Source: ZC4RG29 sp036563875 (GTDB lineage Bacteria > Bacteroidota > Bacteroidia > Cytophagales > Cyclobacteriaceae). Taken from it: 8,653 nt of DNA. Below are positions 1 through 6,493 of the stretch, one piece after another. The notes under the pieces are model-generated. The model had not been told where the DNA came from, made no database searches, and was given only the letters and a program-made list of their open reading frames with translations. The DNA lies in assembly GCA_036563875.1 (NCBI GenBank), contig DATCLO010000084.1, positions 1-8,653 on the forward strand, written 5' to 3'. The position numbers and the translations under genes were made by a program. Within the stretch, counting starts at the first letter, position 1; every line of letters begins with the position of its first letter.

Positions 1-2898
1 CTGCAATACAATCTTCTGTAACACAAGGCCCGGGTCGACCATCCAATACCGGATGGTGTGCCGTCCGGGTGATAACGTTTTGGTGAACACCGTTTGCTTC
101 ATAATATTATCGGTGACCGCATCATTCCACCATTTAGGATAAGTCCAGTCCGCAGCCGTAGCATCCTTGTGAAGGTTCGCAACCTCAGGTGTGCCCCCAT
201 CGATCGAAAACGCATACAACAATCCTTCATCCTTCTGAAAATTCAGCGTAGGAGAAAACCAGGCCTCAAGAGCGTATTCACCCGAGTCGAGCAACACGAT
301 CTCATACTCTACGTAGGGACCATCACCCGCCGTCTGTGGCGCCGACGTGACGGGCGTGGTGGTTAACGCGGAACCCGTGCGCCCAAGATTAGGAATGACC
401 TCCCAGGATGTCGTCTTTGTTCCCACAGCCTTTTGATAATTCACAGCATCGATACTCACGATGCCGGCATTTTCAACGAATCCCTCCACGGCCGCCGGCA
501 CGTCCTTGCGCAGCGGCACCGTTATGTTAACCTCCCGACCCGCTCCCGAGAGCGTTATCGATCCTTCCGTCACATCCTGCGGCACGCTGTTCCAATCAAT
601 GCTCACATATACACGCTCGTCGTATTGAATCGTTCCTTCTTTCGCCGTCAGGTTGATCCAATCCTGCTTCGCGGTTAAGGTATAGTGCAGCGGTTCGAGA
701 CCGGTATTGTAGATTTCAATAAAGTACTTTTGGTCGTTAAGCGGATCAAACGGTGTGAAGCTCCGCGGGGGTCCGAAGGCACGACGCGATCGCAGCGGGC
801 TTTCCAACATATACCCCAGGCCGGCCTCGGATTTCGTTTGGATGTATGAAACCTCGGGCATCTTGTTGACAGCAGGATCATTCCAGCTCACGTGCCCCAT
901 GTGCGTTTGATTCATTATGTGATTCCATTTTCCACCGGCCAGTTCCTCATGGTGGTACCTGGTCAACTCCGCGTCCTTAAAGAACAACTCTTTCGTGCGG
1001 TCGGCATAGAAATTGGTCGATGCGCGGTCCTGCATTCGATGCAACCTGTTCTTCGCCGCACACAAATACATTTCGTTCATATTAGCACAGGCTTCAACCG
1101 GATACATCACCAGCTGGTAATATGCATCCTGTGCTTCGGCTGGCAGTTTGTCTTTTATGCTTTTGGCTTCTGCGAGCAGATTGTTGTATTCGGCTACCAC
1201 TCGTTCTGCTTCATCGTACTGCGTCAGGCTGTAAGTATTCGGCGCCAACAGTTCCGGCTTTCTCCGGGCATTGTACTTGGTGTAGAGACTGAGAATCTTG
1301 CCTATTTGCTGCGCGAATTGTGCCCCGAACTGCTCATCAGCCCATTGCGTGTAGTATTCCTGAACGGCGTTAGCTCCATATCGATCCGGGTTCCAGGCAT
1401 AGTCGAGGAAAAAGCTGATGGGTAGATCCATGGGCTTCAGGTCGCCGACATTTGTCAGCCAGATTTCCCTCACGCCGTACTCGTATGTAAGTCGCATTTG
1501 CTCCCACACCCGTTCAATCTGAACCGTGTTAAGCCACTTGTAACTCCGGGGACCGCCAACGAAATCAAAGTGGTAGTACATCCCGTATCCCCCTTTGCGC
1601 GGCTTGGCGTTTACGGAAGGCAGGATCCTCACGTGGCCCCAGTTATCATCGCACAGCAGCAGCGTTACATCATCCGGCACGCGCATGCCCTTGTCGTAGT
1701 AGTCCTGAACCTCCTTGTAAAGCGCCCACACCTGCGGCGTCTCCTCCGCTGGTCGTCCCGTAACCTCAGCGATGATCTCGCGCTGATCTTTCACGATCCG
1801 TTCCAGGAGTTCAATGTTCGTGTCGGCGCTCATCGCCTCGTCGCCGTCGCCCCGCATCGCGAGCGTCACGACCGTTTCCTGGCCTTTTGTTCGCTCCAAC
1901 CCCTCGCGCCAGAATTGACGAAGGACTTCAGGGTTTTTATCATAATCCCAGGGCCCCTTTCCATAGCGTTGCCACTCCACGTGCGCACGCATCATAGGTT
2001 CATGGTGGGTGGTCGCGAGCACAACACCCATCTCGTCAGCAAGTGGCGCGCTAAGGGAATCGTCGTCCCATAGCGACTTGCCCCACATCGCCGGCCACAG
2101 GAAATTTCCCTTCAGACGAAGGATGAGCTCAAAAACTTTTTCGTAAAACTGGTGATTAAATCCTCCGAACTTTTCCCTCACCCATCCGCCGAGCGCCGGC
2201 TCTTCATCGTTAATGAAAATGCCCCTGTACTTCACCTTCGGCTCTCCCTCGGTATAGGCACCGCTCTTCACATAGATATTCCTGCGAGATTTTATCGGCG
2301 CGTCCGCCCACCAGTACCAGGGTGAAACGCCCATCATACGAGACAGCGTAAATATCCCGAATATCGTCCCACGCTTGTCGCTGCCCGCGATGATCAGGGC
2401 ATTGGCCACCCCTTTCATAGGATTTCTTACCGGGATGATGATGAACTGCTCAAACTTTCCGTGTAACCCTGAGACGTTGAGCTTGCGCTCCTGCACTAAC
2501 CGGTTTATCAGCTCACTTTTGCTCACGGTACCCGCGATGATGAGGTTTGAAGCTTCCGCTGTATTCCCAATGCTCAGTTTGGCTTGCTGACCCGATACAT
2601 AACTCAGGTCCTTGCGGAACAACTCCGCAATTTTCAGGACGCCTGTATGCTCCGAGTCACTCACCAGAATCCCCGCCGGCATGCCGTCCTCAACAAGCGT
2701 AAATTTCCCTTCCCGCTTCTTTGTCGTCAGGATCGACGAAGAAGGAAAGGGCTCGTCGGTAGCGATCACGTTTACGCGGTCAAAGCTCGCTTCACCCGAC
2801 TGCGCCAGGGAGGCAGCGGGCAACGAGCCGGCGATACCAAAAAGCAAAACGCAAGCGTGGCGAACAAAAAAGGCGTGGACCGTTTCCTTACGAATCAT
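1..2898 (-). CDS. GH115 family alpha-glucuronidase, secreted (C-terminal end cut by window edge)
   Basis: A frame of 966 codons without a stop runs from the ATG at 2898 to the window edge. GH115 enzymes remove glucuronic or 4-O-methylglucuronic acid side chains from glucuronoxylan and related polysaccharides. Residues 1-32 form a Sec signal peptide with a likely cut at SLA-Q, so the enzyme is probably periplasmic or exported. Family-like stretches include KVKYRGIFINDEEP (about 222-235), RLKGNFLWPAMWG (about 255-267), CDDNWGH (about 415-421) and WLTNVGDLKP (about 480-489). A beta-rich C-terminal region with DGPYVEYE (from about residue 855) ends in RYWMVDPGLVLQKIVLQ, as GH115 C-terminal domains do. 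Only a few residues and the stop should therefore be missing, and the length is normal for the family. The gene diverges from the sulfur cluster and shows no functional link to it. The family call is firm; the exact substrate is not known. No disabling stop or frameshift was found. Confidence 0.93.
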   Translation of the reverse strand, partial: MIRKETVHAFFVRHACVLLFGIAGSLPAASLAQSGEASFDRVNVIATDEPFPSSSILTTKKREGKFTLVEDGMPAGILVSDSEHTGVLKIAELFRKDLSYVSGQQAKLSIGNTAEASNLIIAGTVSKSELINRLVQERKLNVSGLHGKFEQFIIIPVRNPMKGVANALIIAGSDKRGTIFGIFTLSRMMGVSPWYWWADAPIKSRRNIYVKSGAYTEGEPKVKYRGIFINDEEPALGGWVREKFGGFNHQFYEKVFELILRLKGNFLWPAMWGKSLWDDDSLSAPLADEMGVVLATTHHEPMMRAHVEWQRYGKGPWDYDKNPEVLRQFWREGLERTKGQETVVTLAMRGDGDEAMSADTNIELLERIVKDQREIIAEVTGRPAEETPQVWALYKEVQDYYDKGMRVPDDVTLLLCDDNWGHVRILPSVNAKPRKGGYGMYYHFDFVGGPRSYKWLNTVQIERVWEQMRLTYEYGVREIWLTNVGDLKPMDLPISFFLDYAWNPDRYGANAVQEYYTQWADEQFGAQFAQQIGKILSLYTKYNARRKPELLAPNTYSLTQYDEAERVVAEYNNLLAEAKSIKDKLPAEAQDAYYQLVMYPVEACANMNEMYLCAAKNRLHRMQDRASTNFYADRTKELFFKDAELTRYHHEELAGGKWNHIMNQTHMGHVSWNDPAVNKMPEVSYIQTKSEAGLGYMLESPLRSRRAFGPPRSFTPFDPLNDQKYFIEIYNTGLEPLHYTLTAKQDWINLTAKEGTIQYDERVYVSIDWNSVPQDVTEGSITLSGAGREVNITVPLRKDVPAAVEGFVENAGIVSIDAVNYQKAVGTKTTSWEVIPNLGRTGSALTTTPVTSAPQTAGDGPYVEYEIVLLDSGEYALEAWFSPTLNFQKDEGLLYAFSIDGGTPEVANLHKDATAADWTYPKWWNDAVTDNIMKQTVFTKTLSPGRHTIRYWMVDPGLVLQKIVLQ

Positions 2899-3108
2899 AG
2901 CAGATGTGGGTTTGGCTTAGTAAAAAAATCGCGATAAAAATAGTGGTTTAACTGAAATTGGCGACCGACGAGGCTGCATTGCACTGTCGAGCGTTGGTTT
3001 TTCTCAATTTTCTTATGGATTATCAGGGGTTAGCCCCCCGACGACGGTGTTTTGAATCAAGTTTGCCGAAATCTTGTTCTTTAACCTGATTACGACGAAG
3101 ATCCAAAT
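2899..3108. other. Divergent intergenic region between GH115 and Crp/Fnr genes
   Basis: These 210 bp must carry the promoters for both divergent genes, but no full Bacteroidota promoter (TTTG at -33 plus TAnnTTTG at -7) is clear. A TATTTTTA on the minus strand at 2942-2935 fits the -7 element in five of six fixed bases and could serve the GH115 gene. A small GC hairpin (GGGG-TTAG-CCCC) lies at 3026-3037. TAACCTGATTA at 3082-3092 recurs at 7956-7966. No CRP-like TGTGA-N6-TCACA site was found here, so autoregulation through that motif is not supported. Confidence 0.5.
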
Positions 3109-3741
3109 ATGACAACAGATATTACACCCGCGGAATTTTCAATCAGTAGTTCACTTCTTGAGCACCTCAAAAAGGAGGGTACGATTAAGACGTTTCCTCC
3201 TGATACGGTACTTATTGACGAGAACGACTATATCCGATTCGTGCCGATCGTTCTCACCGGTGCAATAAAGGTCATAAAACTCGATGAAGAGGGACGCGAA
3301 ATGCTGCTCTATTACATCGCACCAGGAGAAAGCTGCGTCATGTCGTTTCTCGGCGCAACGTGCAACGGCACAAGCAAAATAAAAGCGGTAGTCGAAGAAG
3401 AGGCGGAGGTATTGTTGCTGCCCATTCACAAAGTGTCGGAGCTCATCCGTGAAAACCCGCAGTGGATCCAGTTCATGTTCGACCTTTACAACAAACGATA
3501 TGAAGAACTCCTGTCCGTTGTCAATGCCATTGCATTTCAAAAGGTAGACGTTCGGTTGTGGGAATTGCTGAAAACGAAGGTGAAAATGCTCAAAACAAAT
3601 GAGCTCACCATGACACACCAGCAAATTGCGGACGAACTTGGGACGGCGCGGGAAGTGGTTTCACGACTTCTCAAGCAGCTGGAACGCGACAAGAAAATCT
3701 CATTGGGCAGAAACAAGATCAAGATTCTGGCGCCAATGTGA
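3109..3741 (+). CDS. Crp/Fnr family transcriptional regulator, probable controller of the sulfur cluster
   Basis: This 210-residue protein is of normal Crp/Fnr length. It has an N-terminal cyclic-nucleotide-binding-like beta barrel (about 15-120), a long dimer helix (about 125-150) and a C-terminal winged helix-turn-helix (about 165-205; LTMTHQQIADELGTAREVVS). The recognition helix carries R181, E182 and R186, which line up with R180, E181 and R185 of E. coli CRP, the residues that read TGTGA; S185 is FNR-like. The cAMP pocket looks lost: after PGES the expected Arg-Ser pair appears as Thr88-Ser89. Two cysteines, C76 and C85, lie in this pocket region. There is no FNR-type N-terminal Fe-S cysteine cluster. 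Its position as first gene of the cluster, together with CRP-like sites before three downstream genes, suggests it is the local activator. A thiol or persulfide sensing role is inference. Confidence 0.93.
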   Translation: MTTDITPAEFSISSSLLEHLKKEGTIKTFPPDTVLIDENDYIRFVPIVLTGAIKVIKLDEEGREMLLYYIAPGESCVMSFLGATCNGTSKIKAVVEEEAEVLLLPIHKVSELIRENPQWIQFMFDLYNKRYEELLSVVNAIAFQKVDVRLWELLKTKVKMLKTNELTMTHQQIADELGTAREVVSRLLKQLERDKKISLGRNKIKILAPM

Positions 3742-3752
3742 CTATAGTTACT
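3737..3752 (+). promoter_or_regulatory. CRP-like operator upstream of the TSUP permease gene
   Basis: TGTGA-CTATAG-TTACT matches TGTGA-N6-TCACA at 8 of 10 fixed bases and overlaps the regulator's own TGA stop codon. Its centre (3744.5) lies 29.5 bp before the first base of a perfect TAnnTTTG box at 3774. This is roughly the class II activator position, and it would explain why no -33 element is visible. The match is imperfect; support comes from the same spacing recurring at 6423-6438. Confidence 0.5.
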
Positions 3753-3773
3753 GATCGCCCCTCGCAGCGAGCC

Positions 3774-3781
3774 TAATTTTG
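3774..3781 (+). promoter_or_regulatory. Bacteroidota-type -7 promoter element (TAATTTTG) for the TSUP operon
   Basis: TAATTTTG matches the Bacteroidota -7 consensus TAnnTTTG at all fixed positions and lies 25 bp before the permease ATG, giving a short leader. No TTTG -33 element is present at the proper distance; the CRP-like operator occupies that place. This suggests an activated promoter inside the cluster, separate from the regulator's own. Confidence 0.5.
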
Positions 3782-3806
3782 CAGCGCACAAACGCTTTTA
3801 TTTTTT

Positions 3807-4607
3807 ATGGAGGTGATTGGTTTTGCTGCGTCTGTTCTCATGGGACTTTCACTGGGGTTAGTCGGTGGCGGTGGATCTATACTCACGGTACCTATACTGG
3901 TCTATCTGTTTGGGGTGAATCCAGTACTCTCCACCTCCTACTCCCTTTTCGTCGTTGGTCTGACAAGCCTGTTTGGCTCATACACTCACTTCAGACAGGG
4001 CAATGTTGATGGCAAGACTGCGGTGATCTTTGGACTGCCGTCCATCATCTCCGTCTACCTCACTAGAAAATTTGGTGTTCCAATGATCCCTGATCCTGTG
4101 TTTTTGCTCGGCGGTGTGACGGTCACGAAGGATACCTTCATACTCATCGTCTTCGCCATGCTGATGCTTATGGCGGCACTTTCCATGATCAGGAAAGGCA
4201 AGAAAGAAGTAACGGACTGCAAACAAATCCGCTACAATATTCCCCTGATCATAGGGGAAGGCGTTTTGGTCGGTGCGGTTACCGGGCTCGTCGGTGCTGG
4301 TGGAGGATTTCTCATCATACCCGCGCTGGTCGTCCTTGGAGGATTGTGCATGAAAAAGGCAGTAGGCACTTCCCTGCTCATCATCGCTTTGAAATCACTC
4401 ATTGGCTTTACGGGCGATTTGGGCGCAGGCCTTCAGTTGGACATTCCCTTCATGCTCCTCTTTGCCGGCTTCGCAACGCTTGGCATTGTCCTTGGAACAC
4501 TCATTTCCAAATACATTTCTAACGAGAAACTAAAACCGGCGTTTGGTTGGTTCGTGTTGGTGATGGGAGTCTTTATCATCAGCGAAGAAATGCTTTTGAC
4601 AGCTTAA
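3807..4607 (+). CDS. TSUP / TauE-SafE family membrane permease (sulfite, thiosulfate or organosulfonate)
   Basis: This 266-residue integral membrane protein has about eight hydrophobic segments. It shows the internal duplication typical of the family: GLVGGGGSILTVP (17-29) is repeated as GLVGAGGGFLIIP (160-172). TSUP proteins move sulfur oxyanions or sulfonates across the inner membrane. In the staphylococcal cst operon a TauE homologue is paired with the CstB dioxygenase, and the setting here is the same. The ATG at 3807 is chosen because the first membrane segment starts straight after it. The next in-frame ATG (3840) would remove half of that segment. A GGAGGTGAT sequence overlaps the start codon and lies within the coding region, so it cannot act as its ribosome binding site. 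Whether it exports sulfite or imports another sulfur compound cannot be told from sequence. Confidence 0.93.
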   Translation: MEVIGFAASVLMGLSLGLVGGGGSILTVPILVYLFGVNPVLSTSYSLFVVGLTSLFGSYTHFRQGNVDGKTAVIFGLPSIISVYLTRKFGVPMIPDPVFLLGGVTVTKDTFILIVFAMLMLMAALSMIRKGKKEVTDCKQIRYNIPLIIGEGVLVGAVTGLVGAGGGFLIIPALVVLGGLCMKKAVGTSLLIIALKSLIGFTGDLGAGLQLDIPFMLLFAGFATLGIVLGTLISKYISNEKLKPAFGWFVLVMGVFIISEEMLLTA

Positions 4608-4622
4608 GTTGATTGATTCAAT

Positions 4623-4829
4623 ATGAAATATCTCAAATGGTTTATAGGAATCTTTGCAGGATCGGCGATTGGATTTGCGTATTGGCACTTCATTGGATGC
4701 AATTCGGGCGGATGCCCTATCACGTCTTCGCCGCTCAACAGCACCTTGTATGGAGCCCTGATGGGAATCCTCTTTGTCAGTTCGTTCCGACGCGGTACAC
4801 CCGATACGGAGAGGAAGGACGAGGAGTGA
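4623..4829 (+). CDS. DUF6132-like small two-helix membrane protein
   Basis: This 68-residue protein has two predicted membrane helices (about 5-24 and 38-56) joined by a short loop with the motif GCNSGGCPIT, so C26 and C31 face each other across four residues. The tail (57-68) is highly charged. I recognise it as the DUF6132 type seen in Bacteroidota; no biochemical function is known to me. It starts 15 bp after the permease stop and is followed after 50 bp by the YeeE half-gene, so it is very likely cotranscribed with sulfur transporters. The paired loop cysteines suggest a thiol or sulfur-relay role at the membrane, which is inference. An overlapping frame in the same stretch lacks this pattern and is judged a shadow. 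Confidence 0.85.
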   Translation: MKYLKWFIGIFAGSAIGFAYWHFIGCNSGGCPITSSPLNSTLYGALMGILFVSSFRRGTPDTERKDEE

Positions 4830-4879
4830 TCCTCAATTAGGGCAATCTTTTAAACAATCCTAAACATTAGTAAAACACC

Positions 4880-5449
4880 ATGCTGGAAATTATTCGCCAG
4901 CCCTGGCCATGGTATGTGGCCGGGGCAGTGATCGGTCTTACCGTTCCCGCCTTGTTATTGCTTGGGAACAAGCACCTGGGGATCTCTTCCTCGCTCAGAC
5001 ACATTTGCTCTGCCTGCGTCCCGTCGAAGATCCCGTTCTTTAAATACGACTGGAAAAGAGAGGCCTGGAATCTGTTTTTCGTGGCCGGCATTCTCATAGG
5101 TGGCATCGTCGGCACGAGGTTTCTCAGCAATCCGGATCCCATAGTCGTTGCACCCGCAACGGTGAAAGACCTGGAAGCGCTAAACATTCAGGTAGACCAT
5201 AACCTGCTGCCGGCATCGCTTTTTAGTGTCAACAACGTGTTGAGCCTGAAGGGTCTGATGTTTTTCATCGTGGGAGGCTTCCTCGTTGGCTTTGGAACGC
5301 GCTATGCCGGAGGCTGCACCTCAGGGCATTCGATCATGGGGCTCTCTACGTTGCAATGGCCGTCCCTGGTCGCTACATGCTGCTTCATGCTCGGCGGGTT
5401 TGCGATGGTACACCTACTCCTTCCGTGGATTATGTCATTCGTAAGTTAA
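4880..5449 (+). CDS. YeeE/YedE (TsuA-like) sulfur-transport half-protein, N-terminal-type half
   Basis: This 189-residue membrane protein has segments at about 10-30, 64-82, 122-142 and 160-186. The YeeE signature GFGTRYAGGCTSGHSIMG (137-154) contains C146. Full-length YeeE proteins import thiosulfate through a path lined with conserved cysteines, and this one is split into two genes. A hydrophilic loop contains HICSAC (C43, C46), and C167-C168 are also present. The partner half starts only 12 bp after the stop, which strongly suggests a joint complex in the inner membrane. The start at 4880 fits the family N-terminus (a short polar stretch, then PWPWYVAGAVIGL). The substrate is probably thiosulfate or another sulfane-sulfur compound; this follows from the family and was not seen directly. 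Confidence 0.92.
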   Translation: MLEIIRQPWPWYVAGAVIGLTVPALLLLGNKHLGISSSLRHICSACVPSKIPFFKYDWKREAWNLFFVAGILIGGIVGTRFLSNPDPIVVAPATVKDLEALNIQVDHNLLPASLFSVNNVLSLKGLMFFIVGGFLVGFGTRYAGGCTSGHSIMGLSTLQWPSLVATCCFMLGGFAMVHLLLPWIMSFVS

Positions 5450-5461
5450 CGCACAGACAAA

Positions 5462-5974
5462 ATGAAAAATCAAGAAGAAGAAATCCTTGTTGCGCCGCTT
5501 CATCCACCTCATCCGGTGGAATGTGAAGCGCCAAATGATCAGATAAAGGCTGAAAACCTGATCGTATCAAACTTGAAATACCTCGCGCTCGGCACATTGT
5601 TCGGCATTGTGCTCGTGAAGGCCGAAGTTATTTCGTGGTATCGGATACAGGAAATGTTCCGACTGCACTCCTTCCACATGTATGGAGTGATCGGAACGGC
5701 TGTTGTAGTCGGCGCGGTGTCCGTCTGGCTGATCAAAAAGTTCCGGATCAAGACGCTGCAGAAAGAAACGGTGGTATTTCACGAAAAAAAGTTTCACTGG
5801 GGAAATGTTTTTGGCGCCCTACTCTTCGGATTAGGCTGGGCCCTGACAGGCGCATGTCCCGGTCCAATCTACGCACAAATCGGGAGCGGCTTCTTCGCCG
5901 TCACGGTTACGCTTCTTGCCGCGATAGCTGGAACGTGGACTTACGGACTTTTGAGAGAGAGGCTACCCCATTAA
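5462..5974 (+). CDS. YeeE/YedE-type sulfur-transport half-protein, C-terminal-type half (DUF6691-like)
   Basis: This 170-residue membrane protein begins with a hydrophilic extension (1-35, with HPPHPVECE). Four hydrophobic segments follow (about 38-55, 72-91, 113-130 and 140-162). The YeeE signature WALTGACPGPIYAQIG (126-141) carries C132, which corresponds to a cysteine of the second repeat in full-length YeeE. It lies 12 bp after the other half-gene with no promoter between them, so the two are probably made together and assemble into one permease. The N-terminal extension with a cysteine and histidines is longer than the transport core needs, and its role is unknown. A perfect CRP-like palindrome begins 3 bp after its stop codon. 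Confidence 0.9.
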   Translation: MKNQEEEILVAPLHPPHPVECEAPNDQIKAENLIVSNLKYLALGTLFGIVLVKAEVISWYRIQEMFRLHSFHMYGVIGTAVVVGAVSVWLIKKFRIKTLQKETVVFHEKKFHWGNVFGALLFGLGWALTGACPGPIYAQIGSGFFAVTVTLLAAIAGTWTYGLLRERLPH

Positions 5975-5977
5975 CCG

Positions 5978-5999
5978 TTCTGTGACCTTTATCACAGAA
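5978..5999 (+). promoter_or_regulatory. Perfect CRP-type operator palindrome upstream of the rhodanese gene
   Basis: TTCTGTGA-CCTTTA-TCACAGAA is an exact 8-bp inverted repeat around a 6-bp spacer. Its core, TGTGA-N6-TCACA, equals the classical CRP operator. It begins 3 bp after the YeeE half-gene stop and 107 bp before the rhodanese ATG. At the spacing seen for the two other sites, the -7 position (6018-6025) reads TGTTTTTA, only 4 of 6 fixed bases. A stem-loop terminator is the main alternative, but no T-run follows the downstream arm. Confidence 0.7.
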
Positions 6000-6084
6000 T
6001 TGATCGAGGCAAATTGGTGTTTTTAATATCGGCTTGGCAATGATACAAGCATAGTGCTACAGTAACTAAAACTAACGGAACAAT

Positions 6085-6411
6085 ATGTTCAAACTATTTT
6101 CATCGAAACCCAAGGCCTATAAGGATTTGAATGGTGCGGAATTCAAGGAGGCATTCAACAACTGTACTAATGCGGTGCTGGTTGATGTTCGCACGGCCGG
6201 TGAATTTGCCTCTGGTTCCATACCGGGCGCAAAAAATCTCGACATCATGGCGCCTGACTTTCAAGAGAAAATTGCGGCTCTCGATAAGAATAAAGAATAC
6301 TTCATTTTCTGCCGCAGCGGCAGCCGCAGTGCCGTGGCATGTCGCATGATGGCCGAACTGGGGCTCAATACTTATAACCTCAGAGAGGGTGTTCGTGGAT
6401 GGCCGCGGTAA
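6085..6411 (+). CDS. Single-domain rhodanese (sulfurtransferase)
   Basis: This 108-residue protein is one complete rhodanese domain without a signal peptide, so it is cytoplasmic. It has the VDVRTAGEFASGSIPGA segment (33-49), the active-site loop CRSGSRS with catalytic C76 (76-82), and the closing LREGVRGW (99-106). Such proteins carry sulfane sulfur as a cysteine persulfide and pass it between thiosulfate or low-molecular-weight persulfides and other acceptors. The neighbours (YeeE halves before, persulfide dioxygenase after) suggest that it converts imported thiosulfate into persulfide or takes sulfur from the dioxygenase partner. The 110-bp leader holds a perfect CRP-like palindrome, so the gene probably has its own regulated promoter. 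It ends abruptly after GWPR, a little short of the usual C-terminal helix, which may be natural. C27 is an additional, non-loop cysteine. Confidence 0.95.
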   Translation: MFKLFSSKPKAYKDLNGAEFKEAFNNCTNAVLVDVRTAGEFASGSIPGAKNLDIMAPDFQEKIAALDKNKEYFIFCRSGSRSAVACRMMAELGLNTYNLREGVRGWPR

Positions 6412-6422
6412 GATCGCAGCCG

Positions 6423-6438
6423 TGTAACAACAGTCACT
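6423..6438 (+). promoter_or_regulatory. CRP-like operator upstream of the persulfide dioxygenase gene
   Basis: TGTAA-CAACAG-TCACT matches TGTGA-N6-TCACA at 8 of 10 fixed bases. Its centre (6430.5) is 29.5 bp before the start of AATCTTTG at 6460, exactly the spacing found upstream of the permease gene. The site lies 12 bp after the rhodanese stop. Alone it would be weak; the matching geometry is what supports it. Confidence 0.5.
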
Positions 6439-6459
6439 GAACAGTACTTCTCAATTAAT

Positions 6460-6467
6460 AATCTTTG
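6460..6467 (+). promoter_or_regulatory. Probable -7 promoter element (AATCTTTG) for the persulfide dioxygenase gene
   Basis: AATCTTTG agrees with TAnnTTTG at five of six fixed bases and is followed by C, as the extended consensus prefers. It lies 27 bp before the ATG at 6494. No -33 TTTG is seen, as at the permease promoter, which fits activator dependence. Confidence 0.4.
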
Positions 6468-6493
6468 CTCAGATACTAAACGCATTAACCGAT

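Noticed and set aside
892..2073. Long plus-strand open frames opposite the GH115 gene
   Set aside because: They show no recognisable domains and result from the codon use of the minus-strand gene, which is intact and clearly of the GH115 family.
3026..3037. GGGG-TTAG-CCCC hairpin in the divergent intergenic region as a terminator or riboswitch element
   Set aside because: The stem has only four base pairs and no T-run; both flanking genes are transcribed away from it, so termination makes no sense here.
3151..3624. 157-codon minus-strand frame opposite the Crp/Fnr gene
   Set aside because: The plus-strand frame is a clear Crp/Fnr protein; the antisense frame has no family features.
3809..3842. 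GGAGGTGAT, a near-perfect Shine-Dalgarno sequence, with an in-frame ATG at 3840 as an alternative start for the TSUP permease
   Set aside because: The spacing of about 22 bp is too long, the shorter start would cut the first membrane segment and remove family-conserved residues, and this phylum rarely uses such sites.
4612..4622. ATTGATTCAAT palindrome directly before the DUF6132 start codon, resembling an FNR half-site pair
   Set aside because: It lacks the 4-bp spacer of an FNR box, lies inside a 15-bp gap between cotranscribed genes, and leaves no room for a promoter.
5978..5999. Stem-loop read as an intrinsic terminator after the YeeE half-gene
   Set aside because: The stem is AT-rich at its ends and no T-run follows it; the TGTGA-N6-TCACA core fits an operator better.
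6436..6445. ACTG-AA-CAGT inverted repeat before the dioxygenase gene
   Set aside because: It is short enough to occur by chance and overlaps the better-supported CRP-like site.
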